This document shows positions 7,961 to 18,674 of a stretch of 64,000 bases of DNA, one piece after another. Both the position numbers and the translations under genes were made by a program. How positions within the stretch are numbered: position 1 is the stretch's first letter; each line of letters begins with the position of its first letter. The DNA lies in assembly GCF_024029355.1 (NCBI RefSeq), contig NZ_CP097117.1, positions 868,001 to 932,000 on the forward strand. The letters run 5' to 3'. The notes beneath the pieces are model-generated. The model had not been told where the DNA came from and ran no database searches. It saw only the letters and a program-made list of their open reading frames with translations. The DNA comes from Fructilactobacillus cliffordii. GTDB taxonomy: Bacteria > Bacillota > Bacilli > Lactobacillales > Lactobacillaceae.

Positions 7961-9982
7961 CTATTTAGCCGCTGCCTCATCTTCAGCCAAGCTATCCCGA
8001 ATGGTGGTTTGCAGGAGTTCACTGGCTTCTACGACCGACTGATCCTTAATTTGTGTTGCTCCTGCTCCTAGGTGACCTCCGCCACCCAGTTTTTCCATGA
8101 TGACCTGGACATTAATACTGCCGTCACTTCGGGCAGAAATCCCGACGTTACCATCGTACCGCCGAAAGACCACGAAGGACGCCTCAACGCCATCCACCGA
8201 GAGTAAAGAGTCCACCGATTTGGCGGCCGTCACGGAATCATACTGAACATCATCTTCGGCCGTAATGATGGCAATGTGATCCGTCTCAAACTTCACTAAC
8301 GAAATCAGATGATTTTCGGCCATGTAATTTTTGACGTTTTCCTTCATAAACGATGAAATTTCATCGACGTTGGCTCCCGCCGACCGTAAGTAACTGGCAG
8401 CGTCAAACGTCCGTGTTCCAGTTTTAACCGTAAAGGACTGCGTATCAACCACGATTCCGGTCAACATTGCAGTCGCTTCCAAGTCATTCATCGGGTCCGC
8501 TGACTGCGACTGGTACTCAAACATTTCCGTAATCAATTCACAGGCAGACGAAGCATAGGGTTCCACGTAGGCCAACAATGGATTGGCTGGAAACTCCTCA
8601 CCCCGCCGGTGGTGGTCAATGATGACGACCCGATTTTCTAACTTCTGGTACAGATCTTGAGCCACTCCAATCTTTGGGTTCGAGTGGTCAACCATAATCA
8701 TCAAACTATCATCGGTAGCCAGCTTAACGGCTTCATCACTGGTAATGATTGAATTTTGAATGTCTGGGTAGTCCTCAATCTTATCCAGCAATCGCCGGAT
8801 ATCTGTGTGCACGTCCTGATTATTAAAGACGATGTAACATTCTTTACCGTTCATTTGCGCAATCCGTCGAATTCCCATGGCCGCTCCCCAGGAATCCATG
8901 TCCGGTTGTTGGTGTCCATCCACAAAGATTTTGTCGGCGGTTCCCATTAATTGAACTAGTGCATGAGTAATCATCCGAGCCCGAACCCGCGTCCGTTTTT
9001 CCATCGGATTAGTCTTACCACCAAAGAAAATCGCCTTGCCATCCTTAGATTTGATAACCGCCTGATCTCCACCTCGACCAAGCGCTAGGTCTAAGTTACT
9101 TTGCGCTAGATCAGCCAGCCGGTTCAAATCAGTATCTCCATAAGCAATCCCGATACTCAAGGTAATCGGGAAGTTTTGCTGAACAGTCCCCTTGCGAATC
9201 GTATCGAGCACGTTAAATTTATCTTTTTCCACGTCCTGTAACGATTGGACGTACATCATGATGGAATAGTGTTCCGCATCAATCCGTTTGAGGTAAATCC
9301 CATATTCCTGGGCCCAGTTTGTCAGCTTGTTCGTGACGTAATTGCGCAAGTTAGAAATTTCTTGGTCCGACATAGATTGACTAACTTCATCAAAATTATC
9401 AAGATAAATTTCTCCAATCGCAATCTTTTCGTTTTCGTACTGCACCTCTATATCAGCATAATTAGTAATATCCATCATATAGATGGTTCGGTACTGGCGC
9501 TGAATCAAGAAGTTAAAGTAGTGTCCGTTCCAGGCCGCTTCAAACGATTGATCCTGATCCCAATTCTTTTTAATTAACTCTGCCAGTTGAGGCGCCACTT
9601 GGGAAATGGTACGCCCAACCACCCGCTCCGTCTGAAAGTACGGTTGTAGATAGGGATTAATCCAACTCACCCGTTGGGATGAATCTAAAATCAAGACCCC
9701 GAGTGGCATTTCCAAAAGCGACTCTTGTTCCCCGCGGTTAATTAAATACGAGAGCCGATCCATATAGTTATCTGCGTTTTGCTCCACCACGTTGAGCTCT
9801 TTAATGATAAAGAAGAGGCCCACACAGGCTAACACAAGCAAGACGACTCCGATCCATAAGTTATACAAAAATGCGATTACTAAGCCTAACACCAAGTTTA
9901 AGGTGATGAAAATCGCAATGGTCCGTAAGTGTTGATTATGCACAAACGGTGGCAATGTGAACGTCTTTTTTTCGTTTTTCAT
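7961..9982 (-). CDS. gdpP: Cyclic-di-AMP phosphodiesterase GdpP
   Basis: Membrane phosphodiesterase that hydrolyses c-di-AMP to pApA. Order: two membrane helices (about residues 20-65), a degenerate PAS domain (about 80-150), a degenerate GGDEF domain (about 165-300), then DHH (VDGHQQPDMDSWGAAMG and VVIIDHHRRGEEFP) and DHHA1, ending with the GGGGHLGAGA motif. I start at ATG 9982 (673 aa), preceded by AAAGGAG; an in-frame ATG 18 bases upstream lies before that sequence. First gene of the string with rplI and dnaB. Confidence 0.95.
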   Translation of the reverse strand: MKNEKKTFTLPPFVHNQHLRTIAIFITLNLVLGLVIAFLYNLWIGVVLLVLACVGLFFIIKELNVVEQNADNYMDRLSYLINRGEQESLLEMPLGVLILDSSQRVSWINPYLQPYFQTERVVGRTISQVAPQLAELIKKNWDQDQSFEAAWNGHYFNFLIQRQYRTIYMMDITNYADIEVQYENEKIAIGEIYLDNFDEVSQSMSDQEISNLRNYVTNKLTNWAQEYGIYLKRIDAEHYSIMMYVQSLQDVEKDKFNVLDTIRKGTVQQNFPITLSIGIAYGDTDLNRLADLAQSNLDLALGRGGDQAVIKSKDGKAIFFGGKTNPMEKRTRVRARMITHALVQLMGTADKIFVDGHQQPDMDSWGAAMGIRRIAQMNGKECYIVFNNQDVHTDIRRLLDKIEDYPDIQNSIITSDEAVKLATDDSLMIMVDHSNPKIGVAQDLYQKLENRVVIIDHHRRGEEFPANPLLAYVEPYASSACELITEMFEYQSQSADPMNDLEATAMLTGIVVDTQSFTVKTGTRTFDAASYLRSAGANVDEISSFMKENVKNYMAENHLISLVKFETDHIAIITAEDDVQYDSVTAAKSVDSLLSVDGVEASFVVFRRYDGNVGISARSDGSINVQVIMEKLGGGGHLGAGATQIKDQSVVEASELLQTTIRDSLAEDEAAAK

Positions 9983-10093
9983 CGTCTTCTCCTTTGCCAA
10001 ATTAAGGCATTGTTAAGCTATATTCTATCACAAACTGGCATACAAACAGAGGTCAATCCCCAACTAGCTGGGAGAGCCTAGAAAAAAGGCAAT

Positions 10094-10126
10094 AAAAAAG
10101 AGCTCCTCGCAATTGAGCAGCTCTGA
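10094..10126 (-). terminator. Terminator after rpsR
   Basis: On the minus strand CAGAGCTGCTC pairs with GAGGAGCTCT, followed by TTTTTT. Confidence 0.8.
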
Positions 10127-10137
10127 TTGTGTATCAC

Positions 10138-10389
10138 TTAGTCTTCCACCACAAATGGTAACAAGCCCATGATCCGGGCCCGTTTAATAGCGATGGTTAA
10201 CTTCCGTTGGTTCTTAGCGCTAGTTCCCGTTACTCGACGTGGTAAAATTTTACCCCGTTCTGAGATGAACCGCTTTAATAAATCAACGTCTTTGTAGTCG
10301 ATGTATTCAATGTGGTTAGCAGCGATGAAGTCTACCTTACGGCGACGACGTCCACCTCTTCTACCTCTTGAGTGTCTTTGTTCAGGCAT
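10138..10389 (-). CDS. rpsR: 30S ribosomal protein S18
   Basis: 83 aa with a basic N-terminus ([11 protein letters not shown]) and the S18 core [27 protein letters not shown]. Part of the conserved rpsF-ssb-rpsR operon. S18 binds next to S6 on the 30S platform, and the S6:S18 pair can repress this operon by binding its leader. Confidence 0.98.
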   Translation of the reverse strand: MPEQRHSRGRRGGRRRRKVDFIAANHIEYIDYKDVDLLKRFISERGKILPRRVTGTSAKNQRKLTIAIKRARIMGLLPFVVED

Positions 10390-10430
10390 GTGTTTTCCCT
10401 CCTCGTTCGTTAATCGAATTTTACCATTCC

Positions 10431-10952
10431 CTAGAATGGCAAATCGTCATCGGAAATATCGATTTGGTCACCAGAACCCGCGAACGGATCGGCAGAATTA
10501 TCGTTCCCATTCTGGTTATTGTTAGCCGGATTGGAATCTGATTGTCCGCCAAAGTTGTTGGATTGTGGCGTCCCAAATGGATTTTGTTGCGAAGCTTGGT
10601 GGCCCATGTTGTTATTACCTTGTTGTCCACCATTACGGGGTTCTAACAAAGTAAAGTTTTCAACCACAACTTCCGTTACATAAACTCGTTGACCCTGCTT
10701 GTTTTCGTAGTTACGCGTTTGAATCCGCCCTTCTACTCCCAGCAGAGAACCCTTATGAACGAAGTTAGCAAGATTTTCAGCCGATTTCCGCCAAATAACA
10801 CAATTAACAAAGTCAGCTTCCCGGTCACCATTTTGATTGGTGAAGCGCCGATCGACAGCCAGGGTAAAAGAACCCACGGCTGCGCCGCTTTGGGTGTATC
10901 GCAAATCAACATCTCGTGTTAAACGTCCGGTTAGGACAACGGTATTAATCAT
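10431..10952 (-). CDS. ssb: Single-stranded DNA-binding protein
   Basis: 173 aa. N-terminal OB fold ([23 protein letters not shown] to about residue 105), a Gly/Asn/Gln-rich flexible linker, and the acidic tip DISDDDLPF that recruits replication and repair proteins. Lies between rpsF and rpsR as in other Bacillota. Confidence 0.98.
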   Translation of the reverse strand: MINTVVLTGRLTRDVDLRYTQSGAAVGSFTLAVDRRFTNQNGDREADFVNCVIWRKSAENLANFVHKGSLLGVEGRIQTRNYENKQGQRVYVTEVVVENFTLLEPRNGGQQGNNNMGHQASQQNPFGTPQSNNFGGQSDSNPANNNQNGNDNSADPFAGSGDQIDISDDDLPF

Positions 10953-10983
10953 ACTGAAACGCTCCTCTCGCTCTTATCACAAT

Positions 10984-11277
10984 TTAGTTATCACGTTTAA
11001 CAGTCATTTGCCGTAAAATGTTGTCACTAAACTTAGCTAACCGGTCGAACTCGTCGATGGCTTGGCTGTCTTCAGCGGTCAAGTTTACAACGTGGTAAAT
11101 TCCTTCGTTGAAACCATCAATTTCGTAAGCAAAACGACGCTTTGACCAATCTTTAGAATCAATCAACTTGGCACCATTGTCAGTCAAAATCTTGTCAAAC
11201 CGTTCTACTAAAGCAGTTTTAGCAGCGTCATCAAGATCAGGACGGATGATGTAAGTAATTTCATATTTGTTTTCCAT
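10984..11277 (-). CDS. rpsF: 30S ribosomal protein S6
   Basis: 97 aa starting [17 protein letters not shown] at ATG 11277, which has AAGGAGG upstream. The 17-residue longer reading covers the leader and the ribosome-binding site and is rejected. C-terminal RQMTVKRDN matches S6. First gene of rpsF-ssb-rpsR. Confidence 0.97.
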   Translation of the reverse strand: MENKYEITYIIRPDLDDAAKTALVERFDKILTDNGAKLIDSKDWSKRRFAYEIDGFNEGIYHVVNLTAEDSQAIDEFDRLAKFSDNILRQMTVKRDN

Positions 11278-11366
11278 GAATATGCACCTCCTTATGGACT
11301 TTCGGCCCTCCAACCATTTGAAGAGCAAGGGTTGTAGCTTAACCCGAGGTCAACCTACAGATTAAC
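11278..11366 (-). promoter_or_regulatory. rpsF leader, candidate S6:S18 autoregulatory element
   Basis: An approximately 90-nt leader lies between the promoter and rpsF. Near the ribosome-binding site on the minus strand it contains GGGCCGAAAGTCC, a small hairpin with an exposed CCG. Further upstream, CTACAACCC and GGTTGGAGG-like tracts could pair. The known S6:S18 leader presents a CCG in a bulge as the protein-binding site, so this is the expected place for it. The secondary structure was judged by eye. Confidence 0.45.
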
Positions 11367-11395
11367 ATTATAGCATTGGTTCTCGTTCTTGACAA
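11367..11395 (-). promoter_or_regulatory. rpsF operon promoter
   Basis: On the minus strand TTGTCA (11395-11390), 17 bp spacer, perfect TATAAT (11372-11367). Confidence 0.75.
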
Positions 11396-11432
11396 TCCAC
11401 GAACGTGATTTAGCGATACTTAGTTAAATACG

Positions 11433-11465
11433 CAAAAAGGATGCCAACCTGGCATCCTTTTTTAA
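11433..11465 (-). terminator. gyrA terminator
   Basis: AAAAAGGATGCC-aacc-TGGCATCCTTTTTT, a near-perfect symmetric hairpin with a T tract directly after the gyrA stop. Confidence 0.9.
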
Positions 11466-11466
11466 A

Positions 11467-13962
11467 TTATTCGTTGGTAGTTGGCGTTGCTGTCGCATTC
11501 ACCTCGGACTCATCGTCATCGGCCTTCGCCACGATCGCCATGGTGGCGACCTTAGCATCGTCATCAATGCGAATCAGGTGCACTCCTAACGTGGCCCGCC
11601 CGGTTTCAGAAACAGAATCCGTTGCAAATCGAATCATTACACCTTGGTCAGTAATTAACATGATATCTTCATCACCCATTACTACCCCAAGTCCAACAAT
11701 CGGACCGTTCTTAGTCGCTACGTTCGCAGTTTTAATTCCTTTACCACCGCGTCCTTTAATTGGGTATTCAGAGACCGGTGTCCGTTTCCCGTATCCTTTT
11801 TCAGAAATCACAAACACGTCCCCGCCTGGAGCCAGCACGTCGGCTCCAATCACGAAGTCATGGTCTCGTAGTTTAATTCCACGAACTCCAGTCGCAGTCC
11901 GTCCCATAGACCGAACTGCATCTGCTTTGAAGCTGACGGCGTACCCTAGATGGGTACCGATAATCACATTATCAGTAGCTTGGACTAACGAAACTTTAAT
12001 CACTTCGTCGTCATCGCGTAGATTAATCGCCTTTAACCCATTATTACGAATGTTTACAAACTCTGCCAACGGCGTTCGTTTAACCGTTCCCAGCTTGGTG
12101 GTAAAGAAGAGGTCCTTATTAGTTAGTTCATCCGTATCACTGATGTCTAACACGGTTTGAATCTTTTCGTGTTCCCCGAGTTGTAAGAGGTTCACAATCG
12201 GGATTCCTTTCGCTGAACGACCGTATTCTGGCACTTCGTAGGCCTTCATGCTGTAAACTTTTCCAGCCGTCGTGAAGAACAACAGTAAATCGTGGGTAGA
12301 GCCCACCAAGAGGTGTTCAATAAAGTCATCCTGGTTAACGCCCATTCCCTTGATACCCCGGCCACCCCGGTTCTGAGTTTTAAAGTCATCAGTTGGAATC
12401 CGTTTAATGTAACCGTTATGGGTCAAGGTGATTGTAACGTTTTTAGCTTCAATCAGATCTTCATCTTCAATATTGTTAATTTCTCCGACCATTAATTCGG
12501 TCCGCCGCGGATCTCCAAACTTCTTTTGAGTCTCCAGCAACTCGTTGTAAATGATAGAAGTGACGCGGTCGTGACTGTTTAAAATGTCTTCGTAGTCTTT
12601 AATCTGTTCCAATAATTTTTGGTGTTCATCGATGATTTTACCGCGTTCCAGCCCGGTTAACCGGACCAACCGCATGTCCAAGATGGCCTGGGCTTGCTTG
12701 TCATCTAAGTCAAAGTTATCGATTAATTGTTGTTTGGCAATTTCGCCGGTTTTGGAACTCCGAATGATCTGAATGACTTGATCAATGTGATCTAGCGCTA
12801 CTAACAATCCAGCAAGGATGTGAGCCCGCGCCTGCGCCTTTTTCAGGTTAAATCGGGTCCGTCTCGTGATGACGTCAACCTGATAATCCAAATAGTTATT
12901 GAGAATTTCCTTTAAACTCAAAACCTTCGGAGCTCCATCACTAATGGCCAGCATGTTAAAGCTGTAAGACGTCTGCATCAAGGTTAATTTGTAGAGATTG
13001 TTTAACACCACTTCAGCACTCGCATCGCGCCGAATATCAATCACAATCCGCATTCCTTCCCGGTCGGATTCATCGTTAATTGCCGTAATCCCGCTAATCC
13101 GCTTATCACGCACTAAATCAGCAATCCGTTCGATTAACTTGGCCTTGTTGACCATGTAAGGTAACTCGGTTGCGATAATGGTTTGCTTGCCATGCCGGTC
13201 CTCTTCGATGTCAACCTTAGCCCGCACCACAATGTTCCCACGTCCGGTTTCATAGGCATGCCGAATTCCAGACTTACCCATCACAATGCCACCGGTTGGA
13301 AAATCGGGCCCAGGCAGTGCTTCCATCAATTCATTAACGCTCGCATCCGGGTTCTTCATCAGGATGTGAATGGCAGAAATGACTTCGCTCAGGTTGTGTG
13401 GTGGAATGTTTGTTGCCATTCCCACGGCAATTCCCGTCGCTCCGTTCAACAACAGGTTCGGAATCCGGGCCGGTAAGACCACCGGTTCCCGTTCCGTCCC
13501 ATCGTAGTTAGGAGCAAAATCCACCGTATCCTTGTTAATATCCCGGAGCATCTCTAACGAGATCTTGCTCAACCGAGCTTCGGTATAACGCATGGCCGCG
13601 GCACCGTCACCATCGACCGAACCAAAGTTTCCGTGACCATCAACCAGCAGATAACGGTAACTAAAGTCCTGTGCCATCCGTACCATTGCTTCGTAAATTG
13701 AGCTATCACCGTGGGGATGGTACTTCCCCATGACGTCGCCCACGATCCGGGCTGATTTCTTGTACGGCTTATCCGGAGTAACTCCCAACTGATCCATTCC
13801 GTACAAAATCCGACGGTTTACAGGCTTCAATCCATCCCGGACATCGGGAAGCGCCCGTGCTACAATCACGCTCATTGCATAGTCCAAAAACGAGGACTTC
13901 ATCTTTTTTGATAATTCAACGTTAGTAATTCTTGTTTCCGGCGTTTCCATTTCGTTTGCCAA
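11467..13962 (-). CDS. gyrA: DNA gyrase subunit A
   Basis: 831 aa. Breakage-reunion domain with the quinolone-resistance region [21 protein letters not shown], catalytic Tyr in [12 protein letters not shown], then the coiled-coil gate and the C-terminal beta-pinwheel with the GyrA box [10 protein letters not shown], which distinguishes it from ParC. The start is most likely TTG 13962 ([11 protein letters not shown]): GGAGG lies eight bases upstream, while the next ATG (13950) is 20 bases away. It follows gyrB with a parS-like site in the 62 bp gap. Confidence 0.97.
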   Translation of the reverse strand: MANEMETPETRITNVELSKKMKSSFLDYAMSVIVARALPDVRDGLKPVNRRILYGMDQLGVTPDKPYKKSARIVGDVMGKYHPHGDSSIYEAMVRMAQDFSYRYLLVDGHGNFGSVDGDGAAAMRYTEARLSKISLEMLRDINKDTVDFAPNYDGTEREPVVLPARIPNLLLNGATGIAVGMATNIPPHNLSEVISAIHILMKNPDASVNELMEALPGPDFPTGGIVMGKSGIRHAYETGRGNIVVRAKVDIEEDRHGKQTIIATELPYMVNKAKLIERIADLVRDKRISGITAINDESDREGMRIVIDIRRDASAEVVLNNLYKLTLMQTSYSFNMLAISDGAPKVLSLKEILNNYLDYQVDVITRRTRFNLKKAQARAHILAGLLVALDHIDQVIQIIRSSKTGEIAKQQLIDNFDLDDKQAQAILDMRLVRLTGLERGKIIDEHQKLLEQIKDYEDILNSHDRVTSIIYNELLETQKKFGDPRRTELMVGEINNIEDEDLIEAKNVTITLTHNGYIKRIPTDDFKTQNRGGRGIKGMGVNQDDFIEHLLVGSTHDLLLFFTTAGKVYSMKAYEVPEYGRSAKGIPIVNLLQLGEHEKIQTVLDISDTDELTNKDLFFTTKLGTVKRTPLAEFVNIRNNGLKAINLRDDDEVIKVSLVQATDNVIIGTHLGYAVSFKADAVRSMGRTATGVRGIKLRDHDFVIGADVLAPGGDVFVISEKGYGKRTPVSEYPIKGRGGKGIKTANVATKNGPIVGLGVVMGDEDIMLITDQGVMIRFATDSVSETGRATLGVHLIRIDDDAKVATMAIVAKADDDESEVNATATPTTNE

Positions 13963-14002
13963 GTAACTTGCCTCCGTTCCCTTAGGTAACCATTCCTATG
14001 AT

Positions 14003-14018
14003 TGTTTCACATGAAACA
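14003..14018. other. parS-like site 2 (gyrB-gyrA gap)
   Basis: TGTTTCACATGAAACA, the same 16-mer as at 4880-4895, with one mismatch to the parS consensus. About 5 kb from oriC. Confidence 0.6.
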
Positions 14019-14024
14019 AAGTTG

Positions 14025-15974
14025 TTAAATATCTAGGTTTTCTACGAACTTAGCATTTTCTTCAATAAACTGCCGGCGTGGAGCCACTTTTTCTCCCATC
14101 AACATTTGAAAGGCATCAGCTGCCGCAGCGGCATCATCAGAGGTCACCCGCAACAGGCGACGGTTCGCCGGATTCATCGTGGTTTCCCACAGTTGTTCCG
14201 CATCCATTTCACCCAGTCCCTTGTACCGTTGAATTTGCGGTTTAGGGGATGCTGGTAGTTCGGCTAATAGCTGTTGTAACTCTTCGTCCGAGTCAATGTA
14301 GCGCTGGAACTTATTTCCCTGCCGGACCCGATACAACGGTGGTTGGGCGATGTAAACATATCCCTTGTCAATCATCGGCCGCATAAAGTTATAAATCAGG
14401 GTTAATAACAACGTTTGAATGTGCGCACCGTCAACATCAGCATCCGTCATGATGATGAGCTTGTGGTAATTAACCTTGTTAATATCAAAGTCTTCGCCAA
14501 ATCCGGTTCCCATCGCGGTAAACAATGACCGAATTTCTTCGTTCGCTAAAATCCGATCCATCGTGGCCTTTTCGACGTTTAAAATCTTCCCCCGAATTGG
14601 TAGGATGGCTTGCGTCAACCGCGAACGTCCCTGCTTAGCAGAACCACCGGCTGAATCCCCTTCGACGATGAAAAGTTCTGAAACCTTAGGATCCTTACTG
14701 GTGTTATTGGCCAATTTACCTGGCAAGCTGTTGATTTCCAGTCCACTCTTTTTCCGAGTTACTTCCCGAGCCCGCTTAGCAGCCGACCGGGCCTTAGCGG
14801 CCAGCAAGCCCTTTTGCACGATTTCTTTGGCTACTTGCGGATGTTCGTCCATGAACTTCGAAAATTCCTGGCTAAAGACGTGGTTTGTGGCTGTCCGAGC
14901 GTCGGAGTTTCCTAACTTAGTTTTCGTTTGCCCCTCAAACTGCGGATCTGGATGCTTAACGCTTACCACTGCAGTGAGTCCTTCACGCACGTCTGGTCCC
15001 GTTAGGTTATCTTCGTTATCCTTGAGCAGGTTATTATTGCGAGCATAAACATTGATAATCCGCGTCAACGCCTGCTTAAACCCTTCTTCGTGGGTTCCCC
15101 CTTCATAGGTATTAATGTTATTGGTAAAAGTTTTCAACGTGCTGTGGTAGTCATCAGTGTACTGTAACGAGACTTCCACCGTGATGTCGTTTTCCACCCC
15201 TTCAACGTAAATTGGATCTTTAAATAACGGTTGCCGATCCCGATCTAAGTATTCGACGTAGTGCCGAATTCCGCCTTCATAATGAAAATCGTGCTCAATT
15301 GGTTCATCCGGACGATTGTCTTTAATCGTGATTCGCAATCCTTTGTTTAAAAATGCCAGTTCGCGCACCCGGGTGGTTAACGTATCCATGTCATACACGG
15401 TCGTTTCCGTGAAAATGTTAGGATCTGGCAAGAAGTGGACCTTTGTTCCGTGGGCATCTTCTGGAGCAGTTCCCACTACTTTTAAAGGCGTGTGCACGTG
15501 CCCACGCACAAAGTCCATGTAGTACTGTTTCCCGTTTCTAGTGACTTCAACGGACAGGCTTTCAGAAAGGGCATTCACTACGGAAGCACCAACTCCGTGC
15601 AAACCACCAGAGACCTTATAACCGCCACCGCCGAACTTTCCCCCGGCATGCAGAATCGTATACACCGTTTCAAGCGCGGATTTTCCGGTTTCCTTTTGGT
15701 TATCGACCGGGATCCCACGGCCGTTATCCGTAACGGTGATGCTATTATCTTTTTCAATCACCACGTCAATCTGGTCTGCAAACCCCGCGAGAGCTTCATC
15801 AATTCCGTTATCAACAATTTCCCACACAAGGTGATGTAATCCTTGCGAATTAGTCGCCCCAATGTACATTCCGGGACGCTTTCGGACGGCTTCCAGTCCC
15901 TTTAGGACTTGAATTTGACTCGCATTATAATCGTTAACACGTTCAGCTTTCGTCTCTTCTGGTCGCTCTGCCAT
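14025..15974 (-). CDS. gyrB: DNA gyrase subunit B
   Basis: ATPase subunit of gyrase, 649 aa. GHKL ATPase ([44 protein letters not shown]), transducer domain, then TOPRIM with [15 protein letters not shown] and the metal-binding [11 protein letters not shown], ending [16 protein letters not shown] 15974 is preferred: GGAGG is six bases upstream, whereas the in-frame ATG at 15980 abuts GGAGG. Lies 18 bp after recF. Confidence 0.97.
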   Translation of the reverse strand: MAERPEETKAERVNDYNASQIQVLKGLEAVRKRPGMYIGATNSQGLHHLVWEIVDNGIDEALAGFADQIDVVIEKDNSITVTDNGRGIPVDNQKETGKSALETVYTILHAGGKFGGGGYKVSGGLHGVGASVVNALSESLSVEVTRNGKQYYMDFVRGHVHTPLKVVGTAPEDAHGTKVHFLPDPNIFTETTVYDMDTLTTRVRELAFLNKGLRITIKDNRPDEPIEHDFHYEGGIRHYVEYLDRDRQPLFKDPIYVEGVENDITVEVSLQYTDDYHSTLKTFTNNINTYEGGTHEEGFKQALTRIINVYARNNNLLKDNEDNLTGPDVREGLTAVVSVKHPDPQFEGQTKTKLGNSDARTATNHVFSQEFSKFMDEHPQVAKEIVQKGLLAAKARSAAKRAREVTRKKSGLEINSLPGKLANNTSKDPKVSELFIVEGDSAGGSAKQGRSRLTQAILPIRGKILNVEKATMDRILANEEIRSLFTAMGTGFGEDFDINKVNYHKLIIMTDADVDGAHIQTLLLTLIYNFMRPMIDKGYVYIAQPPLYRVRQGNKFQRYIDSDEELQQLLAELPASPKPQIQRYKGLGEMDAEQLWETTMNPANRRLLRVTSDDAAAAADAFQMLMGEKVAPRRQFIEENAKFVENLDI

Positions 15975-15998
15975 ATCCATCCTCCTACTTCAAATGAT

Positions 15999-17108
15999 CT
16001 AAGTAACCTTACCAGCTTTAATCTGAAACAAGCGGGGGTCTTTGATTAATTCCGAAGATACTCCACTTAAGCTGGTGGTCGTTAAAAATGTTTGTACTTT
16101 ATTTTGAATCGCCGTTAACAAGTGGGTCTGACGAATCTCATCTAGTTCCGATAAGACATCGTCGAGTAATAGAACCGGATATTCGCCAGTTTCTGCCTTC
16201 ATTAAGTCGATTTCTGCTAATTTGGTGGCTAATGCTGCCGTCCGTTGCTGGCCCTGGGAGCCAAAGGTGGCAACGTCCTTGCCATTCACCAAAAAACGTA
16301 AATCATCTCGCTGGGGTCCATACAAAGTCGTACCCTGCTGAATTTCTTTTTTCTGATTATCAGCGAATTTCTGTAATAAGGCCATATAAATCATGTCAAC
16401 ACTTGTCAGTTGTTCCTTGGGCAAGGCGGTTGAATAGCGAAAATGTAGCTCTTCTCGTTGTTGGGAAATCTCAGCATGAATCGTTTGCGACCAAGTTTGT
16501 AGCCGTCCCAACAATTCAACTCGCTGAGCAATAATTTCTGCAGCGTAGGCCGCTAATTGGTCTGATAAAACGCTTAAATAAACCTTGTCATGAGCCTCGT
16601 GAAAATGCAGCTGGCGCAAATACGCGTTACGTTGCTTTAAAATCCGGCGGTACTGGCTCACGTTATACAAATAACGATTACTCATCTGCCCAAACTCGAT
16701 GTCCATAAACCGACGCCGCACTTGTGGAGAACCCCTTACCAACTTCAAGTCCTCGGGAGCGAAAAGAATCACATTAAGTTCACCCACATAGGTCGAGAGT
16801 TTGGCCTGTTCAATGTGGTTGACCTTAGCTTGTTTTCCGTTGGAACTCATTCGTAATTCTAACTGGGTCGTGCCCGTTTTCCGGGTAATTCGCCCTGCTA
16901 ACAAAGCAGTTTTGTGCTCCCACTCCACCAAGTTCCGATTGTTACTGGTTCGGTGACTACGAGCCAAGGCTAGCACGTAAATGGCTTCCAGCAAGTTTGT
17001 CTTGCCCTGAGCGTTTTCACCAATCAATACATTCACTCCTGGCGCAAACTGCACGTCTAATTGATCATAGTTACGAAAATTACGCAGTTTTAATTCGTCA
17101 ATCCGCAT
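15999..17108 (-). CDS. recF: DNA replication/repair protein RecF
   Basis: 369 aa SMC-like ATPase that helps load RecA at gaps. Walker A GENAQGKTNLLEAIYVLALARSHR near residue 32, the ABC-type signature in TFGSQGQQRTAALATKLAE, and Walker B YPVLLLDDVLSELD. Between yaaA and gyrB in the standard order. Confidence 0.96.
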   Translation of the reverse strand: MRIDELKLRNFRNYDQLDVQFAPGVNVLIGENAQGKTNLLEAIYVLALARSHRTSNNRNLVEWEHKTALLAGRITRKTGTTQLELRMSSNGKQAKVNHIEQAKLSTYVGELNVILFAPEDLKLVRGSPQVRRRFMDIEFGQMSNRYLYNVSQYRRILKQRNAYLRQLHFHEAHDKVYLSVLSDQLAAYAAEIIAQRVELLGRLQTWSQTIHAEISQQREELHFRYSTALPKEQLTSVDMIYMALLQKFADNQKKEIQQGTTLYGPQRDDLRFLVNGKDVATFGSQGQQRTAALATKLAEIDLMKAETGEYPVLLLDDVLSELDEIRQTHLLTAIQNKVQTFLTTTSLSGVSSELIKDPRLFQIKAGKVT

Positions 17109-17116
17109 GCAGTTTC

Positions 17117-17335
17117 CTACTTTGCCTTAATAAAAAACAAACCAACCTCAGGAACCCGAACAACGTCACCATCGTACAATTTCTTTCCACGTCGATTTTC
17201 GGGCTCATCGTTTACATACACGGTTTTCTCGCGTAAAAACCACTTTGCTTGCCCGCCGGAAGCAATGACATCTTCCATTTTTAGCAATTGGCCCAACGTC
17301 ACGTATGGCGTTGTAATTAGAACTTCTTTTTTCAT
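17117..17335 (-). CDS. yaaA: S4 domain protein YaaA
   Basis: 72 aa made almost entirely of one S4 RNA-binding domain (YVTLGQLLKMEDVIASGGQAKWFLREKTVYVNDEPENRRGKKLYDGDVV). Usual neighbour of dnaN and recF in Bacillota. The start at 17335 has AGGTGG upstream; an ATG six codons earlier is less well placed. The role is probably in ribosome assembly and is not proven. Confidence 0.9.
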   Translation of the reverse strand: MKKEVLITTPYVTLGQLLKMEDVIASGGQAKWFLREKTVYVNDEPENRRGKKLYDGDVVRVPEVGLFFIKAK

Positions 17336-17456
17336 ATTGCCACCTGCTTTCATTACTTCTAATTATACGCTTTCAAAGTGAAAAAGTATACCCAGCTCGC
17401 ATTTATAGGCGATTTCAGCCCGTTTAGGCTTTTGAGACATTTAGGCCGGAAGCCAA

Positions 17457-17490
17457 ACAAAAAAGCCCATAACTTAAATTACGGGCTTAG
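17457..17490 (-). terminator. dnaN terminator
   Basis: On the minus strand AAGCCCGTAA pairs with TTATGGGCTT, followed by TTTTG. It separates dnaN from yaaA-recF-gyrB. Confidence 0.75.
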
Positions 17491-17505
17491 AGTGCATTTT
17501 CTGTT

Positions 17506-18645
17506 TTAAAACGTCCGGACGGGCGTAATCAGCTGAATAAAGTTTTCCTGGTTCTCAACTGGAGTAATCGTGAAAGGCCGCAATGCTGAAGTAAAGGCAA
17601 CTTCCACGTCGATTGGTCCAAAGACCTGCAACGCATCCTTTAAGTAATCAGGATTAAAAGAAATTTCTAAGTCAGCACCACTCACTTCAGCCGGACTTAA
17701 ATCTTCCTCAACTTTCCCGACGTCTGGAGAATTCCCAGTAATCGTAACCACCTGATTGTCAGGGTTAATGGTGAGTTTAATCACATTGTTGCGTGACTCA
17801 TGGGAAAGCAACGAGGCTCGTTCAACGGCTGCGAGTAAGTCAGGGGCGGCAAATTGCACCTTCGTTTCAGAAGAATTCGGAATTAACCGCGATGTATCTG
17901 GATAGTTGCCTTCCAAGAGTCGGGAGTAAAACCGAGTTTTGCCAAAGGTAAACAATACCTGGTTTTCTGAAAGGTGCATCTCAATGGCATCTTTTTCACT
18001 GTCTAACATCCGAGATAATTCTTTCAAACTCTCTCCAGGAATCACAACGTTGTAATCCCCTTCTGCTGCCGTTGGAAGCTCCACTTTCCGTTGGCTTAAG
18101 CGGTGACTATCCGTGGAGACCGCCAGTAACTGATTGTGATCCAACGTAAAGTGGATCCCAGTTAAAATAGGACGACTTTCTTGTTTTGAGACCGCAATAA
18201 CAGTTTGCCCAATTACTTCGCGAAAAATTTCGGCCGGTAATTGAATGGGATGTTCGCTATCTACTTCTGGTAAGTGCGGATAACCGTTGGCATCAAGGCC
18301 GTTGATGGTAAATTCAGAGTTTCCAGATTTAATGGTGGTTTGAAAGTTATCGCCAACTTCTACCAGTAATTCTCGGTTAGGAAGTTTTTTAACGATTTCA
18401 CTAAAGAAGTGGGCTGGTAAAACGATTTTTCCAGTTGAACTAATCGTGAGCTCGTAATCAGGATTATCACCACTAATTAACGTTTGTATCGAAATGTCAG
18501 CGTTGCTTCCCGTTAGTTGAATGTTATTAGCAGAAACATCAATCATTAATCCGGTTAAAATTGGAATCGTAGTTTTAGCAGAAATTGCTCTTTGAACGAT
18601 TCCAAGTGCTTTGATAAAAGCTTGGCGATTAATTGAAAATTGCAT
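17506..18645 (-). CDS. dnaN: DNA polymerase III sliding clamp (beta)
   Basis: 379 aa with three repeated clamp domains. Starts MQFSINRQAFIKALGIVQRAISAKTTIPILTG and ends in the DnaN-type tail ITPVRTF. GGAGGATT lies upstream of the ATG. Separated from dnaA by the unwinding part of oriC. Confidence 0.98.
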   Translation of the reverse strand: MQFSINRQAFIKALGIVQRAISAKTTIPILTGLMIDVSANNIQLTGSNADISIQTLISGDNPDYELTISSTGKIVLPAHFFSEIVKKLPNRELLVEVGDNFQTTIKSGNSEFTINGLDANGYPHLPEVDSEHPIQLPAEIFREVIGQTVIAVSKQESRPILTGIHFTLDHNQLLAVSTDSHRLSQRKVELPTAAEGDYNVVIPGESLKELSRMLDSEKDAIEMHLSENQVLFTFGKTRFYSRLLEGNYPDTSRLIPNSSETKVQFAAPDLLAAVERASLLSHESRNNVIKLTINPDNQVVTITGNSPDVGKVEEDLSPAEVSGADLEISFNPDYLKDALQVFGPIDVEVAFTSALRPFTITPVENQENFIQLITPVRTF

Positions 18646-18674
18646 GGTTGAAATCCTCCTTTTTGAAATGGCAG

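Noticed and set aside
11441..12160. 239-codon plus-strand frame opposite gyrA
   Set aside because: It lies wholly within gyrA on the other strand, has no ribosome-binding site and reads as a Pro/Ser/Thr-rich shadow of the gyrA codons.
14476..15048. 190-codon plus-strand frame opposite gyrB
   Set aside because: Antisense shadow of the TOPRIM and ATPase region of gyrB; no supporting signals.
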